DNA of 64,000 nt. Source: Gonapodya prolifera JEL478. Its lineage: Eukaryota > Monoblepharomycota > Monoblepharidomycetes > Monoblepharidales > Gonapodyaceae. The stretch is from positions 140,960 through 204,959 of the forward strand of contig KQ965770.1 in the NCBI GenBank assembly GCA_001574975.1. Reading direction: 5' to 3'. The position numbers and the translations under genes were made by a program. How positions within the stretch are numbered: position 1 is the stretch's first letter; each line of letters opens with the position of its first letter. The notes below the pieces were generated by a model that saw only the letters and a program-made list of their open reading frames with translations, searched no databases and had not been told where the DNA came from. Positions 48,656 through 63,359 of the stretch are shown in pieces.

Positions 48656-49819
48656 CTGTGGTATTTACGTTGTGCGGCCGGGTCTTGTCAATGTTCACTT
48701 CGTTCTGTTAGACGGTGTGAGCGCACTAAGAATGTTCACTTCCCTTTCTTCACTTCTTGTAGTAGATATCTGGAAACTTTCACGTATTTTACATTTCAGA
48801 TTACCACTTGGTGTTTTAATCACGTTTTCCTACATGAATGCAAGAAGTATGAAGTCTGCCGAATGCCCGCTCCACAACCGGACATGAGCCCTCCTCGCCT
48901 CGCGGGAAGCAACGGGTAGACGCTGGCAGAACGTACTTTCTTCTTCAAAGGTACCAGACCTCAATGAGGCCACCTCTGAGCTGTGCCTGCTGTCATACTC
49001 GTCCACGCCCAGTCCGAACATCTAGAGTCTCAATCGCCCGGTGCCTGGCGAAAGACTGGTTGTAAATCTGCGCCTGGTGACTGCGTCGCACTCTCACGCA
49101 GAGGTACAGCGTGGAACTTGGTGCCAACCAGTCCAGTTGGTTGGTTTTGTCTTTTGTACAGCAAGGAGGATTGGAAGGACGGCAGCAGCCAAGACGGCGA
49201 ATGTGAGGTGGACAGCAAAGAGGAATCAAGGGACTTGGACATGTGGATACTGTTGAGTGTTCTTTACGTGTTATGGAACACCGCAACGAGTGGCCTTCCC
49301 GTGGGGAGTTCTGGGTGTTGACAATGTCGATAGCGAACGGCTCGTAACGCTGAGGATTAAAGCCTCATGTTCCTCTTTCTGTGTAGAGAACCTCTACCTC
49401 GCTGTTTTGGAAATGGATGACGAGGAGACAAATCGTCGATTACTGTTCTCTCATTTGTCTACAAATGCTGTATTTAAAGCTATGCGTGTTATTAAATGTT
49501 TCAGATTCCAAACTCTAATATCTGATGGTATCTTCACATCGTATCCTTGACATACTCAGATGTGTCATCCCACAGTTCTTTGCGTCTTTCTGCTAAGTCT
49601 CCGGTTTGAGCACCATCCTTTTTTTGATGTGGGACGATATTCCTCGTCGTGACTTGCTTAATCTCGTTGAGTGTGGTTTCTACTGCATTTCGACGTCACG
49701 TGTCGATTTTGCTTGTTCCGATGGGGCATTTCATAGCTAAGAACCACACTCAACCGGTCTCCACAAAATAAGTGCATTCGATGATCCTCATACAATGTCA
49801 CACATGGTCCACCTAACCG
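48656..49819. other. Gap without a confident gene; RPL10 3' flank at right
   Basis: Short frames occur on both strands, including a minus-strand Ser/Pro/Cys-rich one at 48993-49286, but none is convincing. The right part, from about 49600, is the RPL10 3' flank that is duplicated at 44030-44312. Confidence 0.4.
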
Positions 49820-51745
<1,926 letters not shown>

Positions 51746-54697
51746 ATGAGTCATCCACCAGACAAGAAACAGCAGAGATACGACAGACAGCTGCGGTATG
51801 TTGAACTGGCAGACACTCCAGTGTTGAAAATGGAGCCGATGCGAAGATACTCGGTCATTCCCAAACGCGAAGCGGATCTGTGAAAGGAAGGAGTGAATGC
51901 AAATTTTGATGCTCACCTGCTTAAAATGGTCGTGAATGGGAGGCGTGCGATTGTACCGTGGACAGAGCTTGGTGGTGGGAAGGAACAGTCATTGGATTTG
52001 CCGCACAATTCAGAGCGCGAGCCGTGCTGTCTTGCGCCCGAAGCACTCCGTTTTCTTTTGTCTCTTCTGATTCCTTCTTCTGGTCAGTCTGTGGGGTGCT
52101 CATGGCCAAGCCGCGCTCGAATCCTCCCACGTCCTTCTTATCAACGGGAACGCCACAGGAGCAGAGATTCTGAAGAACTTGGTATTGCCCGGTGAGTAAG
52201 GTCGACTTGACAAAGACTGGAAGGATAAGTGAAACCCGCGAGTTTATGGAACCTGCGAAAGGCGCCCTTGATGGGGACATTTAAGGGGAGCAAACGGACA
52301 ATGTAACATGGAATGGAATCTTTCAGCGAAGAATCTTGTTGGATTCGCCCTTGTCCCCACATACAAGCCATATTCTCGGATATTTATGTGGACAAACCGC
52401 GCTAATCCTGTCTAATCCACCCCTTTTTGCTAAATTTCCCTGTCCAGGCATTGCCTCCTTCACCATCCTCGACCCCTCGCCCGTCCTTCCCTCCGACCTC
52501 GGCTCCAACTTCTTCGTCGACCCAGAGGACATCGGGAAACCGCGTGCCAAAGTCGTCGCAGAACGACTCAGGGAAATGAACGAGGACGTTGCGGGGGAGT
52601 GGGTGGGCGAGGTGGGTTTGTCCGAGGAATATAGACGCCCGTAGCTCGGTGGAAACCTGCTCCTGTCTTTAGTCCCCCTCCACCCTCCTCTCCACGAACC
52701 CCTCCTTCTTCCTCCGCTTCCACCTCGTCGTTCTCTGCAACCACAACTCTCCCGGTCCGTCGTCCTCCGCGTCGTCTACGCCGCCCGTGGGATCCAGCAC
52801 GCCCTCCCCGTCCACTCCAACCCCACAGTCCACGTCGGGCTTGTTGTCGGAGAAGGAGGTCGCAGCTTTGGAGGACCTGCTGTGGGAAAGGAACGTGCCG
52901 CTCGTGATGGTCAGGAGCTATGGCCTGGCGGGGATGGTCAGAGTCGGACGGAAGGAGCACAGAGGTGGGTAGTCGGGAACCTGAGTTTCTCATCAGACGT
53001 ATCGTTATTAAACTCACACGTGACTGTTCCTCTCCCCGACACACAAAATGCGCTCCCTCCCTTCCCCATTCTCTCCGTCTCACCCAGTCATCGACCCACA
53101 CACTCCCACACCCGACCTCCGCCTCCAAACTCCCTTCCCGGCTCTCCAAGCCCTCGTGGACTCGGTCAACCTTGACGCTCTAGACGACCACGCGAGGACG
53201 GGAGTGCCGTTTGTCGTGATCCTGTGCAAAGCGATGGAGAAGTGGAAGAAAGAGGTGTGTTTGAACCGCTCAAGCGGACTTCGCCTTGCCTAAATGAAGT
53301 CCTACTCGTTTGTGCTCCCTGGTGCACTAGAACCCAACGACCCCTCCCACGGCCTCCGCCCTCAAAAAGCTGGTCCTGGCCATGTCGAAGGACCTGAACC
53401 GGGAAGAGAACTTTGTCGAGGCGTCGGGACAAGCGTACCGTGCCTGCGGGAAATACGAAATACCGCGAACCGCAAGGAACGTCCTGGAGGACCCCGAGTG
53501 TGACAAAGTCGGGGTTGTTGGAGCGGTAAGCTGTCCCGAAATTGGGGACTGTCGTTTGTGCCAAAACTGAACCGAATGCGTGCTACCCCCCCCTCCTCCC
53601 GCCCTCCTCCCTGCGTCCCCTTCGTACTCTTCCTCGCCACCCCCGAAAGCCACCGCCGCACCCGTTCTGGATTGTTGCTCGCGCCGTGAGGGACTTTGCA
53701 CGTGAAGAGGGTGCCGGATACTTGCCCCACCCCGGCTCCGTGCCTGACATGAAGGCCGACACCGGTAAGTACGTCGAGTTGGCCACCATGTAAGTCCATG
53801 TCCGGTTTGAGACGCGTCGTGGACCTGTGAAAGCCTACGTTTTGACCCGAATCCTTACCACACAATGTCTCTCAGCTATCGCCAAAAACACCTCTCCGAC
53901 CTTGCCTCCATCCGCACCCGCGTCGCCTCGGTCGTCTCCCAGATCAACTCCCTTCCTCGAAGCACCTCTACTTCTTCGATCGACTCTGCTCCGCCCCCTG
54001 CCGTGGGTGAGACTCGTGAGTGGGCCGGGTCTGTGCAGGTCAAGGACGAGGAGATCGAGAGGTGGTGCAAGAATGCGTCCCAGGTGGTAGTGAAGAGGTA
54101 CAAGAGGGTGAAGGATGAACTAGGTGAAGCAGGTGTCGAGGCGGGTGAGCCAGGTGAGTGACCCTCCAACATTTCTGTGGTCGCCTTGTACAATCCTTGA
54201 CAAAACTTCTCGCTACTCCAGCTCGGCATCTCTCGCAGCCAGATAGTCCCTTCCTGCACTACGTTCTACTCCGCGCCGTGGACCGATTCCGCGATGTCCA
54301 CCACAGATTCCCCGGCGTTCTGGCGGACGAAGTGGAACCGGACATTCGACTTCTCAAGAAACAAGTGCAGGAGCTGCTCAAGGGCTGGGGTTCACAGGGC
54401 GTCACTGTACCGGACGAGTACGTGCATGAGACGTAAGTACATGCGACTGACGCACCAGTGTTGTAAACGAGACATTCATGTTTCTCTTTTGTTTCGACCT
54501 CCTTGTCAACACTCTTCTATCGAACATCCATTCCTAGTGTCCGCTGTGGCGCTGCGGAGCTGCACGCCATTGCGGCGCTTATCGGAGGTATAGCGTCCCA
54601 GGAGTGTATTAAACTCATCACTGGGCAGTATGTGCCTGTGGTAGATACGTTTGTGTTTGATGGGATTAAGAGCGTCGGTGGCGTGTACGAGTTGTAG
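51746..54697 (+). CDS. ULA1: NEDD8-activating enzyme E1 regulatory subunit (ULA1/APPBP1)
   Basis: ULA1 pairs with UBA3 to activate NEDD8/Rub1 for cullin modification. Exon 1 (ATG 51746) encodes [11 protein letters not shown]. After an intron of about 295 bases the frame continues [20 protein letters not shown] and [15 protein letters not shown], the family's Rossmann entry. Further segments are [51 protein letters not shown], and [18 protein letters not shown] with [17 protein letters not shown]. The end is [20 protein letters not shown] plus [13 protein letters not shown] and [17 protein letters not shown], stop at 54697. As expected for this subunit it lacks the catalytic cysteine. About nine exons, with one Ser/Pro-rich insertion after VVLCNHN (52760-52830) that is longer than usual. 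Confidence 0.95.
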
Positions 54698-55849
54698 ATA
54701 AAGACAGTAAACGTGGGAAAATAATGAGCGACAGAAACAAATGTATTTCATGCAAAAGGTGATGAAATTCGTGATTCATGTAGGCCAAATGGCAAAGACC
54801 TCAACTGACTCACGAACATCTCGGGGCCTCGGGGGACTTCCTATGTAGCTTCGACAATACCCATATTCTCTTGATATGGGATGACAAGACAGTTCTTAAT
54901 GAACCTCGAATAAGTTATAAAAGAGTACATGCCAAAGGCGCCAGGCGTGAAATTTCATCGGGAGATTGTGCTAGTTGTCTTTTGAATCAGCACACAGGGG
55001 GACATCCAACCATCAGCCACCAGAGAATGTTCTCCTCTTCATCTTGAGTTCCGTGGTACTTCGCGGCGACGGGTTCTTCCCCCCTGTTCGGAGAACGCCC
55101 CGAGAACTCCGTTTCAAGTGTAACATCCGCCAACACTCATCCGATCCGAACGTGAATCGCTTCCACCTCCATACGATAGTCTTCTTTAACTTTGATGGGA
55201 GGGAGGGCCCAGCGATGTGCTGGCTGCGCACCAACTGGTTTTCGAGTGCCGGTTCCTACAGATTCGAGAACCAAAGTGCCAGACGACAGGTGAGGAGAAG
55301 ATGCCAAACGAGACGCGAGCTCGGCAAAGAGTAGGGTGGTGGGAGACGGTGCAGAGAGTTTGGATCCAGTTTGGTGGATGTTGCGTATTTGGACGATCGG
55401 GTGGGAAGGGGGAGAAGGGAGAGATGACGAAGAACCGGCGCACAAGGTCCAGATAGCAGACGAAGTAAGCTTGGAGGATACGATAAGAGCGGTCAGAGAG
55501 ATAATGTAGATTTCGAGAGCGATGGCGAAGAGAGGAAGTGCGAATGATCATCGAACGTTGGCGACATTGAAGAGATTTGAGAATTGAGCAGAAGGATTGG
55601 ATGACGAAGGCTTGAGTGACCCAGCGATAGCGTTGCAAAGGAGAGATGACGCTCTGCTTTAGTTTGAGTTGAGCGACTTTGATCGTCGAGTTTGGTGCTG
55701 CCTTTGCGAAGATCAAACAAGACAAACGCCTTTTGGACGTAAACCAATGGCTCACAAGCCTTGCTCCTCCTGAACTTTAAAAGGTATTTCGCTTTTTGAG
55801 CCATCTCCTGTGAGGTCCGCTCACACATTCTGGCAGAATCGGTCACTTT
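54698..55849. other. Intergenic gap downstream of ULA1
   Basis: Contains the ULA1 3' end and about 1 kb with several open frames on both strands but no recognisable domain. It borders the direct-repeat array. Confidence 0.35.
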
Positions 55850-57378
55850 TGGTGTGAAGTTGAGATACTTTGAGCGCCAGTGGACACCTTGTGCCGATGA
55901 AAACTTTTGCCTCAACGAAGTACGGATGTGCGAGTATCGATGTATGTATGCATGCCCTGGGGAATCATGGAGATTAGTTGTAGAAAAGGGTGGTGGTTCT
56001 TTATCTTTCAAACCTGGCCACATTTGGCTCCCAGGCGGCACCCCATCCGCGCGACGTCACAGGAAACGGCGACGGATGGGGCCAATCGGCTGCTCACTTG
56101 CGACAGTGGACCTGTCATCGAACTTCTCGACGCTCGCGTGAGACATCTTAAAACCCCTGTGATATGTATGGAATGGCATTTGCCAATCAACACACAGGAT
56201 TCTTTCAACAACCCAGGTTTTTCCAAGTCAAACTGAGAGGCATTGGCAGGGGAGGCCTAGATCGCCCGTCGACACAAGTGTGTCGGCTGGGTGCGACCAA
56301 GTATTCGAGTCCGAAGGATCCACCCCTGTGGCTTCTTGGACACGCTCATGGTAGAGTTTACGGTGGCCTGTGTGATTGGTACAAGCGTTCGGTTCTCCAC
56401 GCTCCGGTGGACTCCGTCACGGGAGGCACAAGGACAGCACATCTGCATATTGCAACCAGGAATGAAACGCCTCCAAACCCTTGACTCTTTATTCGCTCCA
56501 GCAAGCATTCCAACAATCGGAAGCAGTCGTTCCTTCCTCCGTGCGAGATGGTCATCTGCCCATTTTGAGCATTTGGAACGCGCGAAAGACACAAATGAAG
56601 TGGAAGATCCTTTTCCGTGCCAAGGCAGTGCATGAATAATATTTGGAATTATGCTTCAGTGACGGTGAGATACATTTACTTCACAGGGGCTGGAAACCTG
56701 GAGCTGTGGGGTGTCAAAATGGTGTCTCGAACCAAAACCCAGTCAAAGCGTTCTTAACGTCAGCCTCTTATCACTCGCAGCGGAAGACGTTCTCTACACA
56801 ACACTTCTCTTGTTGCAAACGCCTCTCCAACCATGAGGCGCGGGCGTGGTCGCGACATCCTCCCGCCTGTTGATTCTCGGACGAGCTCCTAGCGTAGGAC
56901 ACAACGTCAATGTACGATGCCGGTGCCTTTGGTCAAGGCGTTTATTCTTCGCGCTTCTGTGATACTCCGGCGTGGGACACAGCACACAATAATTCAACAG
57001 GCGAATGAAGTGTCTCCAATCCTCGATTGTCACGCCCCTTTCATCACTCGATGAAGTAGTGCAATATTTTGAAATAGCCGTTCTTGTGGACGTGGTGTGG
57101 ACAGCATTGCCCGTTGTGAACATTTGGAATGGAAACAAACAAATGAAGCGAAAGCATTTTTTCGGCGTAGGAACTCAACCTTGAGAAAGGTTATGATGCC
57201 GCGTTGTTTAAAGGTGAGATACTTTGATACGTAATGGCGTGGACCTGGTGGTGTGGGGTTCCGAAATGGCTTGTCCAATTCTCAGTCCAAGCGTTTCTTT
57301 CGCAGGTCTCCCGTCTCGCGAAACAAGGCGACAAGCTTCCACCAGAATCCCTCTCAGTCCACTTGCCTCGCTGAAACC

Positions 57379-58111
57379 ATGAGAGGGCGGGGTGGTGGCA
57401 ACATTATACCGTCTGTTGTTGTCGTTGACTGCTGGGTGAAAGCCTTCTCGTGCCCCAATTGCGGTCGACCGTTCACACGAAAAGGTACGCATCTGTTTTA
57501 TGAGCTGAAAGCGCGTACTGAGAAGATGTTACGATGCGAAACACTACCTTGTGCAGACGTGATGGTTCGGCACACGAAGAGGCGGATATGTGGTCGAAGG
57601 GCTGCCTTGCGAACGGCAGGGCAAGCAACAGGGCAATTAGGTGGACAGACATCGGTTGGAACTCAGGCAGGAGGGTGGGTCTATGTCCTTTAACATGAAT
57701 GTCTTCCGTAGTGACTCTTGACCGTACATTCCTAGGAGTAACGGCGCTTTCCTCCCTCCTTCTCCACTTGAAGGAATATCACCGACCGTGGAGCAGCATT
57801 ATACAGGACAAAATGGACCTGCATTCACTCCTGATGCCCTTCCTACCCCAGAAGTCGAGGTTGCACAAACCAGTTCGATTTGTCCACTCTGGAGGTCGCC
57901 ACAGCACCCCGCAGCACAACCGACGTCCTTCGAGGCACCGCGTGGAGCCCTGTCGACAAGTGGGGACATGTCAATCGCTTCACAAGTCGGTGCATATTTG
58001 ACGTCTCAGACTGGACGATCGCTTCAGCAGCCCGCACCGTTCCTTGAGCCACCAACGTACCCCTCTGCTCCACCAGCGCCTTTCTCGTTCACATTGAGGC
58101 TACCAATGTGA
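57379..58111 (+). CDS. C2H2-like (C2HC) zinc-finger protein
   Basis: ATG 57379 opens MRGRGGGNIIPSVVVVDCW, then VKAFSCPNCGRPFTRK. An intron of about 70 bases (GTACGC..TTGTGCAG) joins to DVMVRHTKRRICGRRAAL in frame. Together they form a finger C-x2-C-x12-H-x5-C, with the RxFxRxDxxxRH core typical of fungal C2H2 regulators and a Cys as last ligand. A second intron leads to a Pro/Gln/Ser-rich C-terminal region (GISPTVEQHYTGQNGPAFTP, PAPFLEPPTYPSAPPAPFSF), stop at 58111. With a single finger and a low-complexity tail it could be a transcription factor, but it is short. Confidence 0.5.
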
Positions 58112-58680
58112 AGGCACTTTACCTCTTTCAAAACTGCATCACGACCACTTGGACTAATCGAGTGTCTGGACTCTTCGTCAACTATTCCACCCTTCTTATC
58201 GCATCACTACGTTTGATGAATCGGAGATAATCACCTGTCGCTTACGTGTATATTATTTTTGAATGATTATGAAGGTTTCAAAGCAGATGAGTGACGAGAG
58301 GGTGAGACGGCTCATTTACATTATTGGCGAGGTTCGGAGATTAAAACAGCTGGATTGGCTGGCAAAAAGCCTGATCGATGAGCGATAAGTTCGCAGTAGA
58401 AAGATTGTTTGGGTTTGGTTGAGTACCAGAGGGACTTTGTGGTCTCGTTTGCGGCTGAGACCCCGGTGAAACAGCATTCTGAGCACAATCCAATAAAATA
58501 CAAGGCGAATCGTGAACTGTCAACACTTCGACATACGAGATACATTGTACATTTTCGAAAAAAATAAATCGCTCCAGGGCCATTCACAACATGACACGGA
58601 AGACATGAGTACGTTCGAGTCCACAATAAAGCTTCACCAAAAATGAAGGTCTGGTGGTTCTCCATATTCTCAGACCCTGT
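58112..58680. other. Spacer between the two large repeat units
   Basis: Contains no copy of the repeat and no recognisable gene; A/T-richer than the flanks. It may be the 3' flank of the zinc-finger gene that was not duplicated. Confidence 0.4.
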
Positions 58681-59507
58681 CTTCAAGCTTGGCTCCCAAG
58701 CGGCACTCCATCCGCCCAGCCTCAACACAACAGGTGGACGACAGCACCAATCGACCGCTCGCTTGCAATGGCGGACCTGACATCCATCTCGTGAACTCTG
58801 GGGCGAGACATCTCACACACCATCTGATGTGATTTGCAGGCGCGTACCCAAGCAACACGCAGGATTTGGTCACCCCCCGGGCTTTTCTTACGTTGAATGA
58901 GACACAGATGGAAGCGGAGTCGTAGATCTCTACCCGAGGTCATGGCGTGTGCTGGATGTCGCCATTGATTGGAGTTGGAACGCTTCCCTCCTGTTGCTTC
59001 TCGGACGAGCTTCTAGCAAAGGACCCAACGTCAATCTACGGTGCCGTGCCGGTACTTTGGGTCAAAGCGTTCCACTCGAAGTGCTACTGTGTTACACCGT
59101 CGTGGGACACTTGGACAGCACACAAAAACTCACCAAGCGAATATAGTGTTTCCAATCCTCGCGCGGTATGCCCCCTTCATCGCTAGATTAAGTACTAAAA
59201 CGGTTTGGAATAGCCGTTCTTGTGGACGGTGGATGGACAGCAGTCCCCGTTGTGGACATTGGAACGGACAAAAGAAACAAACCAAGCGGAAGCACCTTTT
59301 CCACGTGGAAACTCAACCTTAAGAATGGTTAAGATTAAACGTTGTTCAAGGTATGATATATTTAAACGTCAGGGCGTGACTGGCTGGTGTTGGGTGCCCA
59401 AATCGCGCTGCCGGTCAAAGCGTTCCTTTCGCAGGTCGTCTGTCTCGCGAACGAGGGCGAAAAGACTCGAGCTATTACCCTCGCTCTCTACCAACCTCGC
59501 CGCAACC

Positions 59508-60391
59508 ATGAGAGGGCGGCGTGGTGGCGACGTTCCCCAGTCAACTGATATGATTCAAACCTGGGTGAAACGTACTCGTGTCCCAATTGCAGTCGACCGT
59601 TCACTCGTAAAGGTGCGAATCTGTCTCATAAACTTCAAACGCGTGCTGAGGAGATGTTTTGACGCGAAACGTTCTCTTGTGCAGATGTGATGGTTCGACA
59701 ACAAACAGGCGGATATGCGGCCCAAGAGCGGCCTTGCGAGCAGCAGGATGACTAGGTGGACAGACATCGAATAGAACGCAGGTAGCGCGGTATGTTTATG
59801 TCACTTTACATAATGTCGTCGCGCAGTAAGGTTAGATGGTACACATGCAGGGGCGGCGCCGCTCTCCTCCCCGCTCCTCGACTTGAAGAGAAGCTACCAA
59901 CCGCGGGGCAGCGTCAAAGTGGACAAAATGGACCTGAACACATACCTGATGCCCTCCTTATCCCAGAAGGGGAGGTTCCACGGAGCAGGTTAATGGGTCC
60001 ACTTTCAGTCTGGTGGTCCCCGCAGCACCCTCCATTACAAACGACATCCTACGAGGTACCAAGCGAAGCTTGGTCGTCAACAGGGGACGCGACCCGCGCC
60101 GTGCAATTCGGTACATATTTTACCCCGCCGTCGGATCGCTCACGTCTGGAGCCTGCCCCGTTCCAGGAACCTCTACACATCAACCTGTTCCGCGAATACC
60201 TTTCTCATTCTCATCGGGACTCTTTGTCTGAAGGCGTGCGATCGCGCAAATACTGGAATCACATCCGATTGGACTATTCTCGTTTCTGGATTTCTCCGCC
60301 AACCACCCTGCTTGTCGTATTCCCCTACATAGACTACCCCCAACCACACCACTCTGCTCAACGTATCGCAGATTACCTATTGCGTGTGTGA
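59508..60391 (+). pseudogene. Degenerate second copy of the zinc-finger gene
   Basis: Aligns along its length with 57379-58111. The start MRGRRGGDVPQS is kept. One base is missing before the Cys-x2-Cys exon, which puts TCCCAATTGCAG out of the Met frame. The residues corresponding to VRHTK are VRQQT, so a zinc-binding His is lost. The Pro-rich tail is still readable in pieces (GQNGPEHIPDALLIPEGEVP). The frame break and the ligand loss together argue for a pseudogene. Confidence 0.6.
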
Positions 60392-60712
60392 TTTCTGTCG
60401 GCTGATAAACTACGCTCCTGGTGTCAGAAAAAGCCAGTCTGTGCCGATCTTCGGTGATGAATCCAAATGCAGCGCCTCGGCGATTTCTAACAAAATCGCG
60501 GCCACATTAGCGCAGACGCATTTGGACTTTGTGAGCTCGTCCGAGTGAGAACGAAGTGGCGAGGGTCGTCAACAGGAGGAGATCTCGATGTCGACAACAA
60601 CCCAAGTGACAGTGGCATCAAGATAATGATATTTCGGCCCAGCCCAATATGGTATAATAAATAGGAACGCAATACTGCCATGACGAGCAAACAATTAATC
60701 CGACGCTTCGCA

Positions 60713-63359
60713 CTACGACGGGCCCTTCACGTCTCCGAACTGACTACTCGACCCAACCGCCGCCGACCCCAAATGCAGCCCCGCTAACGAGCCCTCCGGA
60801 GGCCCTCCGACCACATGCTTCCCCGAACCCTCACTGCCCTGATGGGACGGCACCGCGGCAAGGTACGCCGATTCGAGACGGGCGCTGCGGCCTGTGAAAG
60901 CGGGCTGGTTAACGGCGATGCGGAGGCAGTCTCTGCAGGGTGTGGTGTGGTTTGTGTAAAGAGGGGGTTGAAACATGAGGGTACACCAGAAGTCGAGCAA
61001 CGTACAGTGGTATCAGTCCGGACTGATCCGTGTCCACGTTCGTACCCCAGACCCATCCGTCTCTGAACAGGGTTCGCAGTTTGAAGTGGTCGCCCGATCG
61101 GAGGACGATCTCGTCTGGGCGGGACGGGACGAACTGCGTAACGGAAACGAATTTTGGTGTCAAACAAGGTCAGCGACATTTGGGTCCAACATGTACATAC
61201 GGGATGCTCAACGGTGAGCACAGGAACGTCGGGGGGGAAGTTGGTGCTGATGCTCTGTGCCAGTACGGGCCCGACGAGGTACACATAGGCCCAGTGAGGA
61301 GACTGAAAGCACGATGGCAAATCAGTTTACAGGCTATTGTCAGACGCAACACAAGACGGCTTACGTCTGTTTGCGCAGCTGCGAATGGCTGTGCTGAGGC
61401 AGCCGAATTCGCTGCTGGTCCCAGTTCGAGGAATTGGGGTGAGAGAGGACCACGCTTGTGCGCGCTTCCCAACCTCACCAGTAGAATCCGTCGAAGGCGT
61501 CGTCGCGACCGAAATCGGCGCCGGCAAGGTGCCCGCGAGCGACGCTTGCTTCGCCGATGAGACGGGAGTGGAGTTCACGGCGCCGAACGTCGGAGTGGCT
61601 GGAAGAGGAACAGGGGCGGACCATTCGTTGGACAGGAATTGGGACGGGTGTTTTGGGGGGAGCATGGGGAGCTAAAGGTGGAGCGGCGAGGTAAGGTCAA
61701 GTGTGGGGCAGTTGGCTTCCCGGAGAGCAGCAAGACTCACGGGAGGTGGGTGTTGTGAGGTTGTCGCCACGGCGACGATGACGGGGGTATCCGGAGGGGC
61801 GATGAGGTATGACGATGAGTAGGGGCTATTGAGGTCCTACGTAGACGATATTTCTTCAGCTGCAGGCCTTCACAAAACGCAAGTGACAATCGTCAACGAA
61901 CTTTAAAGAGCGCAGGGTCGCGAGAGGTCGGTGGGTTCACGCTCATGAACGGAGGCGGTGTGTTGGAGTTGAAAATTGTACTCGACGAGCTTTGAGGCTC
62001 GTGAGAGACGGACGTTGGTGGCGGGAGGGGTGGGGTGGGTTTGGGTGGGTCTTGTGAAAACACAAGGTGAAGCAAAACGAGTCGAATCCAGTTGCGAGCA
62101 CCTCGGCGCACCTGACGTGCTCCCCGACTGACGTCTCCGCCGCATGAGGAAGAAGAACAGAGCGCCTGCGGACGCGAGTCCGATGACGCCACCCACGGTG
62201 CCGCCTGCGATTGCCCCGACGTTGGAGCCCTGCGAATCCGTGGATGGGGTGGAGAACGGTGCGGACATTGTGATGATTTGGGTTCGCGAGGATTGAATGG
62301 ATGACGGAAAAGCCGGTGATGCAGATGCGATGATCGTTGCGAATGATATTGATGATGGTGTTGTCGAAGCGGATCCGTTTGTGGCGATGGACGACGGGGA
62401 TGGTGAGGATGGTGCAGATGACGAAGGTGGAGGCGCTAGCGAAATAGAGAGTGTGGGAAACGGAGACGAAGAAGCAGCAGGCGGCACGACGGACGAACGT
62501 TGGGACAACGTCGACACCACTACGTCAGTGGTAATGATGGGAGGGAGGGCGGAGGATGCTGGTGGGAGAGTCTGGTGAATTAAACAGTCGCAAGGCTTTT
62601 GGATCAGACTTACTGGTCCCTGCGGAACAGAGCGGTGGAGGGAAGAAACGCATGGTCAGGCTGGTCTACCGAGTTTGAGACGTTACGAACGAACCGGGTG
62701 TCAAGCACACAGTGCCGTTCCAAGTGAGCCCAGGGTAGCATTCTACGTGATAGTTGTGAGTCGGTTGGAATCGCTTTGGGAGGTAATCATCACTCTTCGC
62801 TCACCAACTGCGCAAACGCCGGCATTGCAATACGGAAACCCTCGCACAGTTCCTTGTGGATAAACCGTTTGGCAGTTGATGCAGGCAGTTCCACACTGAG
62901 ACAGCGTGGTGAGCTCGCATATCGGTTCATACAATCGCCTCTACGAACCGTGACATCGTCGTTGTTGGGATCACGGCACTCGCCTGCTACCGTTGGTTCG
63001 ATCGTGTTGCACCGCGTAAGCCAATCAGCAGGACAGTCTCCACAGGATTCATTTGTACAGGTTGCGCTGAAGTCGGGGCATCGTTTGTGGTATGAAAAAT
63101 TGGAGACAGGCCAAAACGAAATCCCTCACGCGAAGCATGTGGAGCTGGATGCTGGGCAAACTGAATACGATTGGGGAAGGCACGTAGAGGCCTGGCCCTG
63201 GCGCTTAAGATGGGATCCGCAGCTGCCGTTGTACGGGTAAATATAAGCAAAGGTAATGGCTGGAAAGTACAATGAGTTGGATCGCCACGCAGATGTCGGA
63301 CGTCATCACTCACCAGGTATAAGAGCAATGAGGCAGAGCAGCCTCGTCACCCTGGCCAT
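60713..63359 (-). CDS. Cell-surface single-pass protein with cytoplasmic SH3 domain
   Basis: ATG 63359 gives MARVTRLLCLIALIP, a short signal peptide. Exons with an NGSCGSHLKRQG stretch and a Cys-rich block (RCPDFSATCTNESCGDCPAD, RRGDCMNRYASSPRCLSVEL) form the ectodomain. A long Ser/Thr/Pro-rich stalk follows (SLAPPPSSSAPSSPSPSS). The helix VGAIAGGTVGGVIGLASAGA, continuing LFFFLMRRRR, gives one membrane pass with a basic stop-transfer. After a Pro/Ser-rich linker an SH3-like domain appears: FVSVTQFVPSRPDEIVLRSG, DHFKLRTLFRDGWVWGTNVD and TDQSGLIPL. The C-terminus ends at 60713 with a Gly/Ser-rich tail. The layout resembles fungal surface sensors that signal through SH3; the ligand is unknown. 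Exon joins are partly approximate. Confidence 0.7.

Larger units (their letters stand above)
55850..60400. repeat. Nested direct-repeat array carrying zinc-finger gene copies
   Basis: A large unit of about 2.1 kb occurs twice: roughly 56000-58110 and 58680-60400. Landmarks repeat in the same order: TTGGCTCCCA(G/A)GCGGCA at 56030 and 58687, TTCTCGGACGAGCT at 56876 and 59001, the MRGR start codon context at 57379 and 59508, and the Cys-x2-Cys exon at 57450 and 59575. Inside unit 1 a smaller unit of about 540 bases is itself repeated (near 56300-56840 and 56840-57380), so the start context MRRGRGRD also appears at 56833. A further end piece of the small unit, with GAGATACTTTGA, lies at 55860. 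The copies are diverged, so the expansion is not recent. Confidence 0.75.

Noticed and set aside
57699-58001. Alternative plus-strand frame in the zinc-finger tail
   Set aside because: The neighbouring frame (GISPTVEQHYTGQNGP) is the one mirrored in the second repeat unit, so this frame is a shadow.
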